Assembly: GCA_028869395.1 (NCBI GenBank)
Contig: JAGWSE010000176.1
Coordinates: 1 to 38,110 of the forward strand
DNA length: 38,110 nt
Reading direction: 5' to 3'
From: Alphaproteobacteria bacterium
GTDB lineage: Bacteria; Pseudomonadota; Alphaproteobacteria; Caulobacterales; Caulobacteraceae
Shown: piece after piece, positions 1 to 7,382 of the stretch
How positions within the stretch are numbered: position 1 is the first letter of the stretch
How the letters are laid out: each line of letters begins with the position of its first letter
The notes under the pieces: generated by a model
What the model was told of the DNA's origin: nothing
Databases searched by the model: none
What the model saw: only the letters and a program-made list of their open reading frames with translations
Program-made: the position numbers and the translations under genes

Positions 1-411
1 CCACTCGAACATCGCCTTGGCCGTGGCGACGATGGCGGATTCGGTCGGCGGAAGCTTCAGCGCGATCAGGCGCAGGTCCTCGAAGGCGCCCATTCCCTGC
101 AAGGGGCCATCGGCGGGGTTCGATTCGCCCTCCAGGTCGACGGCGAAGACCGCGGTCTCCTTCCACAGGCCCAGGAAAAGAAGCTGCTCCGTCCCCTCCG
201 ACAGTTCCTTCGCCATCTTCGTGGGGACATAGGCGATCTGCACGCCACCCTGCTTGCCGGACTCCACGAAAGGGCGGCCATTCCACATCGGGATGGCGAG
301 GCCGTCCGGCGAGGCGAGCTGACGGGCGATCCACTCGGCGTCGGAGCGGCGGTCGCTTGCGCGATCGAGCGGATTGCCGGCGAAGGTGTTCAGGAAGACG
401 TCGAGCGACAT
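1..411 (-). CDS. nudC: NAD(+)/NADH diphosphatase NudC, 5' part only (runs off the window)
   Basis: The first 137 codons are present, from ATG at 411 to the window edge. Translation begins MSLDVFLNTFAGNPLDRAS and includes LFLGLWKETAVFAVDLEG, which matches the N-terminal domain of NudC-type Nudix enzymes (the NPLDR segment and the FLG...FAVDL strand). NudC splits NAD(H) into NMN(H) and AMP and removes NAD caps from RNA. The zinc ribbon and the Nudix box (GX5EX7REUXEEXGU) would lie past the window edge, so catalysis cannot be checked here. The gene runs divergently from the SRP RNA/dnaX unit. Confidence rests on the N-terminal domain only. Confidence 0.8.
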   Translation of the reverse strand, partial: MSLDVFLNTFAGNPLDRASDRRSDAEWIARQLASPDGLAIPMWNGRPFVESGKQGGVQIAYVPTKMAKELSEGTEQLLFLGLWKETAVFAVDLEGESNPADGPLQGMGAFEDLRLIALKLPPTESAIVATAKAMFEW

Positions 412-496
412 GGGCCGGCTTTGTAGGGCGCCGCCCCGTTTTCCCCAACCGTCATCGCCCGCCGCTCGGTCGAGGATTGCTGCGACTTCGCGCGGG

Positions 497-527
497 TTGC
501 GGAAGCTGCGGCCAGCGGCGATATAGG
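497..527 (+). promoter_or_regulatory. Candidate promoter of the SRP RNA gene
   Basis: TTGCGG at 497-502 and TATAGG at 522-527 resemble a housekeeping -35/-10 pair, but the spacer is 19 nt, longer than the usual 17. A start about 6 nt after the -10 box would fall near 533, at the foot of the predicted SRP RNA stem. This is inferred from position and motif only. Confidence 0.35.
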
Positions 528-528
528 G

Positions 529-628
529 GGCGGAGATCGGCTGCGGGCGGACGCCTCGCCAACCCGGTCAGGTCCGGAAGGAAGCAGCCGTAACGAGTTA
601 CGCTCCGGGTCGTTGTCCGGTCTCCACC
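529..628 (+). ncRNA. ffs: Signal recognition particle RNA (small bacterial type, 4.5S-like)
   Basis: The near-invariant SRP RNA apical core is at 566-589 (it includes GGTCAGGTCCGGAAGGAAG, followed by CAGCC), the Ffh M-domain binding loop. The ends pair: GGCGGAGATCGG at 529-540 is complementary to CCGGTCTCCACC at 617-628, with a single mismatch and one G-U pair. This gives a hairpin of about 100 nt, the usual size of the Alu-less SRP RNA of Gram-negative bacteria. The ends are uncertain by a few bases; the candidate promoter puts the 5' end near 532. With Ffh and FtsY it targets nascent inner-membrane proteins. It lies 22 bp upstream of dnaX, a common alphaproteobacterial arrangement. Confidence 0.93.
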
Positions 629-650
629 CTCCCTTCTCATAAAGGGCCCG

Positions 651-2474
651 ATGGCGGACGAAGACTTCACGCTCGACGAGGAAGATCCGCCAGAGCGTGA
701 TCCGAACGCGCGCGACATGTTCGGTGGCGAAGCGCCCACGTCCATGCCCGCCGAGGAAAGCGCCGCCTATACCGTCATCGCCCGGAAGTACCGGCCCCGG
801 ACCTTCGAGGACCTCTACGGGCAGGAGGCGATGGTGCGGACGCTCCGCAACGCCTTCGCCACCGGCCGCATCGCCCACGCCTTCATGCTCACCGGCGTCC
901 GCGGGGTCGGAAAGACCACGACCGCCCGCCTGCTGGCCCGCGCGCTGAACTACGCGACCGACCAGGTCGACGCGCCCACCCTCGACTTCAAGGCGGAGGG
1001 TCGCCACTGCCGGGCGATCATCGAGGGCCGGCACATGGACGTGCTCGAGCTCGACGCCGCCTCGCGCACGGGCGTGGCGGATATGCGCGAACTGCTGGAG
1101 GGCGTCCGCTACGCGCCCGTCGAGGCGCGCTACAAGGTCTACATCATCGACGAGGTGCACATGCTGTCGACGGGGGCGTTCAACGCGCTCCTGAAGACGC
1201 TGGAAGAGCCGCCGCCGCACGCCAAGTTCATCTTCGCCACCACCGAGATCCGCAAGGTCCCGGTGACGATCCTGTCTCGCACCCAGCGCTTTGACCTGCG
1301 CCGTGTGGAGCCGGACGTGATCGTCAGGAACCTGGAGATGATCTGCGAGAACGAGGGCGCCCGCGTCGAAGCCGACGGCCTGATGCTGATCGCCCGCGCC
1401 GCGGAAGGCTCGGTGCGCGACGCCCAGTCGATGCTCGACCAGGCCATCGTCCAGGCCGAGGCCGGCCAGACGGTCACCGCCGAGAGCATCCGCGACATGC
1501 TGGGCCTCGCCGACCGGGCGCAGACCATCGGGCTCTTCGAGCAGCTCATGCGCGGCGAGGCGGGGCCCGCGATCGAGACCTTCCGCACCCTCTATGGTTA
1601 CGGCGCCAACCCCGACCAGGTGATGCTCGACCTGTTGGACCACACCCACGGAGCCTCGGTCGCCAAGGCGATCGGCCCCCAGGCGCTGACCCTGCCCAAG
1701 GACCAGGCCGCGCGCCTGGCCGCGATCGGCGCCGCGGTGTCCGCCGGGACGCTGTCGCGGATCTGGCAGCTGACGCTTCGCGCCTACGACGAGGTGCGGC
1801 GCGCGCCCGACGCCGCCGCGGCGGTGGACATGGCTCTGGTGCGCATGGCCTACGCCGCCGATCTTCCTGGCCCGGAAGAGGCGCTCAAGCGCCTGCAGGA
1901 GGGCCAGCCCCTGGGGACGGCCGGTGGCGGTCCCGCCGGCGGTCCCTCGGGCGGCGGCGCGGCGGCTTCCGGCGCCGGTGCGGCGGCGATCGCGCGCGCC
2001 AGCCAGCCCCAGGTGCGGGTCCAGCCGGCGCCGGACCGGGCAGTCAGCCTGCAGACCTTCGAGGACATGCTGGCGTTGATCGAGTCGCGCCGCGACATCG
2101 CCCTCAAGCTCGACGTCGAGCGCTACGTGCGGCCGATCAGCTTCCGCCCGGGAGCCATCGAGTACGAACCGGCGCCCGGCGCGCCCGCGAACCTTGCCCA
2201 GCGCCTGGTCGGCCGGCTGAAGGACTGGACCGGCGAACGCTGGCTGATCGTCGCCCAGGGCGGAGGCGGCGCCGAAAGCGCCTGGGAGCGCCAGAAGCGG
2301 CAGGAGCGCGAGGCCCGCGCCGAGATCGAGGCCGATCCCTTCGTGCGCCAGGTGATGCAGGCTTTCCCCGGCGCCGAGATCGTGGGAATCCGCAACCTCG
2401 CCGCGCCGGAGCCGGAGGCCGCCCCGCCCCCGGACGACGACAGCGACGACGACACTCCATCAGCCGAGGACTGA
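651..2474 (+). CDS. dnaX: DNA polymerase III clamp-loader subunit gamma/tau
   Basis: 607 residues. The ATPase of the clamp loader, which opens the beta clamp and couples polymerases at the fork. Seen: the YRPRTFEDLYGQE motif (about 47-59), Walker A GVRGVGKTTT (82-91), Walker B VYIIDEVH (163-170), LLKTLEEPPP (180-189) and the sensor-1/arginine-finger segment SRTQRF (209-214). The four-cysteine zinc module seen in E. coli DnaX is absent: only one Cys remains in that stretch (C120), as I recall for other alphaproteobacterial DnaX. A Gly/Ala-rich segment at about 421-447 separates the ATPase/collar core from a C-terminal tau-like region ending in an acidic tail. In Caulobacter, shorter gamma forms come from partial ClpXP proteolysis rather than frameshifting, and the Gly-rich stretch fits that mode. 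The GTG of ybaB follows one base after the dnaX stop. Confidence 0.97.
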   Translation: MADEDFTLDEEDPPERDPNARDMFGGEAPTSMPAEESAAYTVIARKYRPRTFEDLYGQEAMVRTLRNAFATGRIAHAFMLTGVRGVGKTTTARLLARALNYATDQVDAPTLDFKAEGRHCRAIIEGRHMDVLELDAASRTGVADMRELLEGVRYAPVEARYKVYIIDEVHMLSTGAFNALLKTLEEPPPHAKFIFATTEIRKVPVTILSRTQRFDLRRVEPDVIVRNLEMICENEGARVEADGLMLIARAAEGSVRDAQSMLDQAIVQAEAGQTVTAESIRDMLGLADRAQTIGLFEQLMRGEAGPAIETFRTLYGYGANPDQVMLDLLDHTHGASVAKAIGPQALTLPKDQAARLAAIGAAVSAGTLSRIWQLTLRAYDEVRRAPDAAAAVDMALVRMAYAADLPGPEEALKRLQEGQPLGTAGGGPAGGPSGGGAAASGAGAAAIARASQPQVRVQPAPDRAVSLQTFEDMLALIESRRDIALKLDVERYVRPISFRPGAIEYEPAPGAPANLAQRLVGRLKDWTGERWLIVAQGGGGAESAWERQKRQEREARAEIEADPFVRQVMQAFPGAEIVGIRNLAAPEPEAAPPPDDDSDDDTPSAED

Positions 2475-2475
2475 C

Positions 2476-2802
2476 GTGAAGGACCTCAACGCGATCATGA
2501 AGCAGGCCCAGGCCATGCAGCAGAAGCTGGCCGAGGCGCAGGCGCAACTGGCCGAGCTCGAGGTCGAGGGGACCTCCGGCGGCGGCATGGTGAAGCTCGT
2601 CCTGAAGGGCTCCGGCGAGCTGGCCCGCGTCGATATCGACGAGAGCCTGATGGCGCCTGGTGAGGGCGAGGTCGTCGCCGACCTGATCGTCGCCGCCCAT
2701 GCCGACGCCAAGCGCAAGCTCGACGCCCAGCAGGCCGAGCTGATGCGCCAGGCGGCCGGGCCGCTGGCGGGGATGAACCTGCCGGGCATGCCGAAGTTCT
2801 GA
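2476..2802 (+). CDS. ybaB: YbaB/EbfC family nucleoid-associated protein
   Basis: 108 residues starting MKDLNAIMKQAQAMQQKL, a typical YbaB/EbfC N-terminal amphipathic helix rich in Gln and Met. The central segment VEGTSGGGMVKLVLKGSGEL and the C-terminal GPLAGMNLPGMPKF are also family hallmarks. YbaB forms a tweezer-like dimer that binds DNA and is found almost always between dnaX and recR, as here. The start is GTG at 2476, one base after the dnaX stop, with GAGGA at 2466-2470 as ribosome binding site. Translation is probably coupled to dnaX. No oddities seen. Confidence 0.95.
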   Translation: MKDLNAIMKQAQAMQQKLAEAQAQLAELEVEGTSGGGMVKLVLKGSGELARVDIDESLMAPGEGEVVADLIVAAHADAKRKLDAQQAELMRQAAGPLAGMNLPGMPKF

Positions 2803-2803
2803 C

Positions 2804-3406
2804 TTGGCCGCCTCCGCCGGACCCGAGATCGAGCGCCTGATCGGCCTTCTGGCCAAGCTGCCCGGCTTGGGTCCCCGCTCCGCGCGGCGGGCGGCGCTCG
2901 CATTGCTGAAACGCCGCGACCAGTTGCTGAATCCGCTCTCGGACGCGCTGGCCGAAGCCGCGGCGCGGGTGAAGACGTGCTCTGTCTGCGGCTCCCTGGA
3001 TACCCAGGACCCGTGCGCCATCTGCGCCGACGCCCAGCGCGACGCCTCGCTCATCTGCGTGGTGGAGGAGGTGGGCGCGCTCTGGGCCATGGAGCGGGCC
3101 GGGGCGTTTCGCGGCCGTTATCACGTGCTGGGCGGGCTGCTCTCCGCCCTGGACGGCGTCGGACCGGATGCGCTGCGCGTGGGTCCTCTGGTGGGGCGCG
3201 CGGCCGATGCCGGCGTCCGCGAGGTGATCCTCGCGCTGCCGGCCACAGTCGACGGCCAGACCACGGCGCACTATCTCGCCGATCGCCTCGCGCCGACCGA
3301 GGTGGCCGTCACCATGCTGGCCCGCGGCGTACCCGTCGGCGGCGAGCTCGACTGGCTCGACGACGGCACCATCGCCCAGGCGCTTCGCGCCCGGCGGCCA
3401 GCCTGA
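2804..3406 (+). CDS. recR: Recombination mediator protein RecR
   Basis: 200 residues, the usual RecR length. Seen in order: an N-terminal helix-hairpin-helix (LAKLPGLGPRSARRAAL, about 17-33), a four-cysteine zinc finger (C59, C62, C71, C74), then a Toprim domain (SLICVVEEVGAL ... LILALPATVDGQTTAHYL-like region) and the C-terminal GVPVGGELDWLDDGTIAQAL segment. RecR works with RecF/RecO to load RecA on SSB-coated gaps. The start is TTG at 2804, one base after the ybaB stop, so dnaX-ybaB-recR form a tightly coupled operon. Confidence 0.96.
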   Translation: MAASAGPEIERLIGLLAKLPGLGPRSARRAALALLKRRDQLLNPLSDALAEAAARVKTCSVCGSLDTQDPCAICADAQRDASLICVVEEVGALWAMERAGAFRGRYHVLGGLLSALDGVGPDALRVGPLVGRAADAGVREVILALPATVDGQTTAHYLADRLAPTEVAVTMLARGVPVGGELDWLDDGTIAQALRARRPA

Positions 3407-3450
3407 GCGCCGCACTGGCTGCGACTCAGCGGTTGCGGTAAGAACGCAGC

Positions 3451-4668
3451 ATGAACGCCCTCCTGTTTGTCGCCGTCATCGCCTTCGCCGCGGCAGGAAC
3501 CGCCGTCGCCTGGGCGTTGAAGGAGCGGGTGCGGGCGGCGACGGCGGAAGCCAAGATTGCGCTCCTGGAGGCGCAGGCCAGCCTCGTCCAGGCCCAGGCG
3601 GCGCGTTCGGCCGAGAGCGTCGCCGAGGCGATCCTGAAGAAGAACGAGGAAGCGCAGGCCAGCCGCGAGCAGCTCGTGCAGGCCAAGCTGGAGGCGCAGC
3701 TCAAGCCGGTCGCCGAGACCCTGCAGAAGTACCAGGAGCAGCTCGCCGCCGTGGAGAAGTCCCGCGCCGAGGAGACCGGCGGGCTCAAGCAGCAGATCGC
3801 CCAGCTCCTGCAGGCCTCGACCGCCACCCAGGAGGAGGCGCGCAAACTCTCGGCCGCCTTGCGCCGAGGCGCGGGCGTGCAGGGCCGCTGGGGCGAGCAG
3901 ACGCTGCGCAACGTCCTGGAGGCTGCGGGCCTTTCGCACCGCTACGATTTCGAGGAGCAGACCTCCACCGACACCGAGGAGGGCCGCAGGCGCCCGGACG
4001 TGACCGTGCGCCTGCCGGGCGGCGCCGTCTTCGTCATCGACGCCAAGTGTTCACTGAACGCCTTTTTGGAGCTGCAGGAGGCCGCCGACGAGGGGGCCAA
4101 AGCCGCCGCGCTCGCCCGCCACGTCCAGAGCGTCAGGTCCCACGTCCAGGGGCTCTCGGCCAAGGCCTACTGGGACCAGTTCGACGCCTCGCCGGACTTC
4201 GTGGCCATGTTCATCCCGGGCGATTCGATTCTCGCCGCCGCCCTCGACCACGCGCCGGACCTGATGACCGAGGCCATGGACCGCCGCGTGGTCATCGTCA
4301 CGCCGTCGACCCTGTTCGCGCTCTGCAAGGCGGTGGCCTACGGCTGGCGCGTGGAGGAGCAGGCCGCCAACGCGCAGAAGATCGCCGACCTCGGCCGCGA
4401 GCTCTACAAGCGCATCGCGGTGATGGGCCAGCACGCAGGCTCGGTCGGCAAGGCGCTGGAGGCCGCCGTTGCGCGCTATAACCAGTTCGTGGGCTCGCTC
4501 GAGACCCAGGTGCTCACCCAGGCGCGGCGGTTCGAGGACCTGAAGGTCGATCACGAAGGCCGAGACGTGACCGAGCTGTCGCCGCTGGAGAGCGCCGTGC
4601 GCCCGCTCACCAAGCTGGCGAAGGGCGAGGCCCAGGCCGTGCGACTCGTCGCCTCGGACGAAGGCTGA
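3451..4668 (+). CDS. rmuC: DNA recombination protein RmuC
   Basis: 405 residues. An N-terminal membrane segment (about residues 3-24) is followed by a long Ala/Gln/Glu-rich coiled coil to about residue 135, then the conserved RmuC domain containing GRWGEQTLRNVLEAAGL, RPDVTVRLPGG, FVIDAKCSLNAF and FIPGDSILAAAL. The IDAK motif recalls a PD-(D/E)xK nuclease core. RmuC limits inversions at short inverted repeats in E. coli; its biochemical activity is not well settled. The start is ATG at 3451, 44 bp after recR, so it may be part of the same transcript. Confidence 0.93.
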   Translation: MNALLFVAVIAFAAAGTAVAWALKERVRAATAEAKIALLEAQASLVQAQAARSAESVAEAILKKNEEAQASREQLVQAKLEAQLKPVAETLQKYQEQLAAVEKSRAEETGGLKQQIAQLLQASTATQEEARKLSAALRRGAGVQGRWGEQTLRNVLEAAGLSHRYDFEEQTSTDTEEGRRRPDVTVRLPGGAVFVIDAKCSLNAFLELQEAADEGAKAAALARHVQSVRSHVQGLSAKAYWDQFDASPDFVAMFIPGDSILAAALDHAPDLMTEAMDRRVVIVTPSTLFALCKAVAYGWRVEEQAANAQKIADLGRELYKRIAVMGQHAGSVGKALEAAVARYNQFVGSLETQVLTQARRFEDLKVDHEGRDVTELSPLESAVRPLTKLAKGEAQAVRLVASDEG

Positions 4669-4685
4669 GGCGGCGATCTCCCACC

Positions 4686-4714
4686 TTGACGCTCGGGTTT
4701 GACCCTCCTACCTC
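4686..4714 (+). promoter_or_regulatory. Candidate promoter for def, consistent with a leaderless mRNA
   Basis: TTGACG at 4686-4691 and TACCTC at 4709-4714 are separated by exactly 17 nt. A start about 7 nt downstream falls on or next to the def ATG at 4721. No Shine-Dalgarno-like sequence lies before the ATG (the bases are CCTCGCAGCC). The -10 box is weak, so this remains a candidate. Confidence 0.4.
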
Positions 4715-4720
4715 GCAGCC

Positions 4721-5230
4721 ATGGCGATCCGCGAAATCCTCGTCGTCCCCAATCCTGCGCTGAAGCAGGTGTCCGCGCCGGTCGAGCAGGTCGACGACGC
4801 GTTGCGCGCGCTGATGGACGACATGCTGGAGACCATGTACGCGGCGCCCGGCATCGGGCTGGCCGCGATCCAGATCGGCGTTCCCAAGCGGGTCATCGTC
4901 ATGGACCTCGCCCGCGAGGGCGAGGACCAGCAGCCGCGCTATTTCGTGAACCCGGAGATCCTCTGGGCCTCCGACGAGACCGCCCCGTATGAGGAGGGCT
5001 GCCTCTCCGTCCCCGACATCTACGACGAGGTCGAGCGCCCGGCCCGGGTGCGCCTGCGCTACATGAACTACGCCGGCGAGCCGATCGAGGAGGACGCCGA
5101 GGGCATCTTCGCCGTCTGCATCCAGCACGAGATGGACCACCTCGACGGCGTGCTCTTCATCGACCACCTGTCGCGCCTGAAGCGCGAACAGGCGATCAAG
5201 AAGGTGAAGAAGCAGGCCAAAGCGGCCTGA
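4721..5230 (+). CDS. def: Peptide deformylase
   Basis: 169 residues. All three deformylase motifs are intact: GIGLAAIQ (44-51), EGCLS (92-96, metal ligand C94) and QHEMDH (135-140, metal ligands H136 and H140, catalytic E137). It removes the N-formyl group from nascent proteins using Fe2+. Its functional partner fmt starts 455 bp downstream on the same strand but is separated by a minus-strand lipoprotein gene, so the usual def-fmt pair is interrupted here. The C-terminus is Lys-rich (KKVKKQAK). There is no visible ribosome binding site. Confidence 0.97.
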   Translation: MAIREILVVPNPALKQVSAPVEQVDDALRALMDDMLETMYAAPGIGLAAIQIGVPKRVIVMDLAREGEDQQPRYFVNPEILWASDETAPYEEGCLSVPDIYDEVERPARVRLRYMNYAGEPIEEDAEGIFAVCIQHEMDHLDGVLFIDHLSRLKREQAIKKVKKQAKAA

Positions 5231-5234
5231 CCTT

Positions 5235-5254
5235 CGGGCCTACTGCCCGTTCTT
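5235..5254 (+). terminator. Candidate intrinsic terminator after def
   Basis: CGGGC (5235-5239) and GCCCG (5245-5249) form a 5-bp stem with a 5-nt loop, followed by TTCTT. It lies 4 bp after the def stop and overlaps the stop codon of the converging lipoprotein gene. The stem is short and the T-run interrupted, so support is modest. Confidence 0.4.
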
Positions 5255-5599
5255 GGCCGCGTCGGAGGTGTCGCTTCCGTCCTTGTGCTTCTTGGACGCG
5301 TCCTTCACCGAGGTCCCGAGCTCCTTCAGGGACGCCTTGAGGTCGCCGGCCGCCTTCTTGACCTCAGGGTCCTTGGCGATGGCCTTCAGGTCGTGGCCGC
5401 TCTTCTCGGCGCTGGTCTTGATGTCCTGGCCGAGCTTGGTGGCGTCCGCCTTCACTTCGTTGCCGGCCTGCTGACTGCTCGTCTTGACGTCCTGCGCGGT
5501 GGCGTTGGCGTCGGCCTGTGTGGTCTGCTGGTCGGTCTTGCTGCAGCCGGCGACGGCGAGCGCGAGGCCGATCGCGCCGGCCATGATCAGGGTCCGCAT
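5240..5599 (-). CDS. Small alanine/lysine-rich lipoprotein, function unknown
   Basis: 119 residues starting MRTLIMAGAIGLALAVAGC: a short positively charged start, a hydrophobic stretch and a lipobox (VAGC, lipidated C19). The mature part is a charged, helix-prone chain rich in Asp, Lys, Ala and Ser with loosely repeated segments (VKTSSQQ, IKTSAEK, LKASLKE) and no Cys or Trp, suggesting an extended helical periplasmic lipoprotein. ATG at 5599 is chosen because GGAGG lies 7 nt upstream; the ATG at 5605 sits only one base after that GGAGG. A candidate stress-type promoter lies just upstream (see 5613-5660). I recognise no family with confidence. Confidence 0.75.
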   Translation of the reverse strand: MRTLIMAGAIGLALAVAGCSKTDQQTTQADANATAQDVKTSSQQAGNEVKADATKLGQDIKTSAEKSGHDLKAIAKDPEVKKAAGDLKASLKELGTSVKDASKKHKDGSDTSDAAKNGQ

Positions 5600-5612
5600 G
5601 GACATGCCTCCG

Positions 5613-5660
5613 AAACGTCGGGAACAAACCGCCAAGCTTTAGCGCAGGTTCCGGACGTTT
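5613..5660. promoter_or_regulatory. 13-bp inverted repeat with embedded EcfG/SigT-like promoter
   Basis: AAACGTCGGGAAC at 5613-5625 and GTTCCGGACGTTT at 5648-5660 are inverted copies matching at 12 of 13 positions, 22 nt apart, in the divergent region between the lipoprotein gene and fmt. Read on the minus strand, GGAACC (5647-5652) is followed after 16 nt by GGTTTG (5625-5630). This resembles the general-stress sigma factor consensus of alphaproteobacteria (GGAAC, 16-17 nt, CGTT). A transcript from it would start about 13-20 nt before the lipoprotein ATG. The repeat is directly visible; sigma-factor use is inferred. Confidence 0.45.
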
Positions 5661-5685
5661 TGCGCTACCAGCCTGCGCCCGCTAC

Positions 5686-6621
5686 ATGGCGCCGATGCGG
5701 ATTGCCTTCCTGGGTACCCCCGATTTCGCCGTCGCTTCGCTGAAGCGCCTCGTGGAGGCGGGCTTCGAGATCGCCTGCGTCTATTCGCAACCGCCGGCGC
5801 CGCGCGGCCGCGGCCACGAGCTGAGGCCCTCACCCGTGCACGGCTTCGCCGCCGGGCAGGGCCTCAAGGTCCGCACGCCGCTGTCCATGCGCGATCCGGC
5901 CGAGATCGAGGCGTTCCGTTCGCTTAACCTGGACGCCGCGGTGGTCGTCGCCTTCGGACAGATCCTGCCCAAGGCCATCCTGGAGGCGCCGCGACTCGGC
6001 AGCTTCAACCTGCACGGCTCGCTGCTTCCCAGGTGGCGCGGCGCCGCCCCCATCCAGCGGGCGATCATGGCGGGCGACCCGGTCACCGGCGTCGAGGTGA
6101 TGCGCATGACGGAAGGCCTTGACGAGGGCCCGATCCTCGCCTCGGAGAGCCTCCGCATCGGACCGCTCGACACGGCGGGCGACCTGCACGACCGCATGGC
6201 GGAGGCCGGCGCGGAGCTCCTGGCGCGAACCCTGCCGCTGATCGCGCGGGGCGAGGCGCGCGAGACGCCGCAGGCCGAGGACGGCGTGACCTACGCCAAG
6301 AAGATCCGGCCCCGGGAGGCGAGGATCGACTGGGCCAGGCCCGGCCGCGAGGTCGATCGCAGGATCCGTGGACTGTCGCCCCATCCCGGCGCCTGGTTCG
6401 AGCTTGCGACCGAGAAGGGCCCGGTGCGCGTGAAGGCGCTGCTGTCCAGCTTTGAAGACGCCGGCGGCGCACCCGGCGAGGTGCTGGACGACCGCCTTCT
6501 CGTGGCCTGCGGCGAGGGCGCGGTTCGCCTGCTGCGCGTGCAGCGCGAAGGCCGCGGCGCGCAGGACGCCGAAGCCTTCCTGCGGGGCTCGCCCGTGGCG
6601 CCCGGCGCGAAGCTCCTCTGA
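5686..6621 (+). CDS. fmt: Methionyl-tRNA formyltransferase
   Basis: 311 residues. The N-terminal formyltransferase Rossmann domain starts MRIAFLGTPDFA; the catalytic region SFNLHGSLLPRWRGAAPIQ carries N108 and H110, and D146 lies in EGLDEGPIL, the Asn-His-Asp set of the family. The C-terminal OB-like domain (about 205-311) binds tRNA. It formylates initiator Met-tRNA, the reaction whose product def later reverses. ATG at 5686 is used; a second ATG at 5695 (MRIAFLG) is equally possible and neither has a clear Shine-Dalgarno. The stop overlaps the truA start by one base (TGATG). Confidence 0.96.
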   Translation: MAPMRIAFLGTPDFAVASLKRLVEAGFEIACVYSQPPAPRGRGHELRPSPVHGFAAGQGLKVRTPLSMRDPAEIEAFRSLNLDAAVVVAFGQILPKAILEAPRLGSFNLHGSLLPRWRGAAPIQRAIMAGDPVTGVEVMRMTEGLDEGPILASESLRIGPLDTAGDLHDRMAEAGAELLARTLPLIARGEARETPQAEDGVTYAKKIRPREARIDWARPGREVDRRIRGLSPHPGAWFELATEKGPVRVKALLSSFEDAGGAPGEVLDDRLLVACGEGAVRLLRVQREGRGAQDAEAFLRGSPVAPGAKLL

Positions 6622-7382
6622 TGCCGCGCTACCGCCTCCTCATCGAATACGACGGCCGGCCCTATCACGGCTTCCAGGCGCAGGCGGGCCTGCCCTCGGT
6701 GCAAGGCGCCATCGAACGGGCGGTGAAGGCCTTCTGCGGCCAGACCCTGCGGCTGCAGGCGGCCGGGCGCACCGACACCGGCGTGCACGCGACGGGCCAG
6801 GTGATCCACGTGGACCTGGAGAAGGACTGGCGCCCCGAGGTCGTGCGCGACGCGCTCAACGCCCATCTCGTGCCGGAGCCGATCGTCGTCCTGGAGGCGC
6901 AGGTCGCGCCCGAGGGTTGGCACGCGCGCTTCTCGGCGACCAGGCGGCGCTATCTCTACCGTATCCTCAACCGCAGGAGCCCGCCCGCCCTCGAGCAGGG
7001 CCGCGTCTGGCACGTGAAGAAGCCGCTGGACGCCGAGGCCATGCACCGAGCCGCCCAGGTCCTGGTCGGCCACCACGACTTCACCACCTTCCGCGACCTC
7101 GGCTGCCAGGCGAAGTCGCCGATGAAGACGCTGGACGTCGCCGCCGTGCGTCGGGAGGGCGAGCATGTGTTCCTCGACTTCGCGTCGCGCTCGTTCCTGC
7201 ACCGGCAGGTCCGATCGATGACCGGCTCGCTGGCCGAGGTGGGCGTCGGCCGCTGGACCGCCGATGACCTCAAGGCGGCGCTCGAGGCCCGCGACCGCAA
7301 GGCCTGCGGCCCCGTCGCGCCGGCGGAGGGGCTGTATCTGACCGCGGTGGAGTACGAGCTCCTCCCCCGGGCGAACAACTAG
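6621..7382 (+). CDS. truA: tRNA pseudouridine(38-40) synthase TruA
   Basis: 253 residues. The catalytic motif AGRTDTGVHA has the nucleophile D52; YDGRPYHGFQ (10-19) and the C-terminal FLHRQVRSMTGSL segment are family marks. It modifies U38-U40 in the anticodon arm of many tRNAs. Its ATG overlaps the fmt stop, so the two are translationally coupled. The TAG stop at 7380-7382 is part of CTAG at 7379-7382, which on the other strand supplies the dapE stop. Confidence 0.97.
   Translation: MPRYRLLIEYDGRPYHGFQAQAGLPSVQGAIERAVKAFCGQTLRLQAAGRTDTGVHATGQVIHVDLEKDWRPEVVRDALNAHLVPEPIVVLEAQVAPEGWHARFSATRRRYLYRILNRRSPPALEQGRVWHVKKPLDAEAMHRAAQVLVGHHDFTTFRDLGCQAKSPMKTLDVAAVRREGEHVFLDFASRSFLHRQVRSMTGSLAEVGVGRWTADDLKAALEARDRKACGPVAPAEGLYLTAVEYELLPRANN

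Noticed and set aside
390..1649. A 419-codon minus-strand frame over the SRP RNA and dnaX
   Set aside because: It crosses a structured RNA gene and is antisense to the dnaX ATPase domain; no homology is seen.
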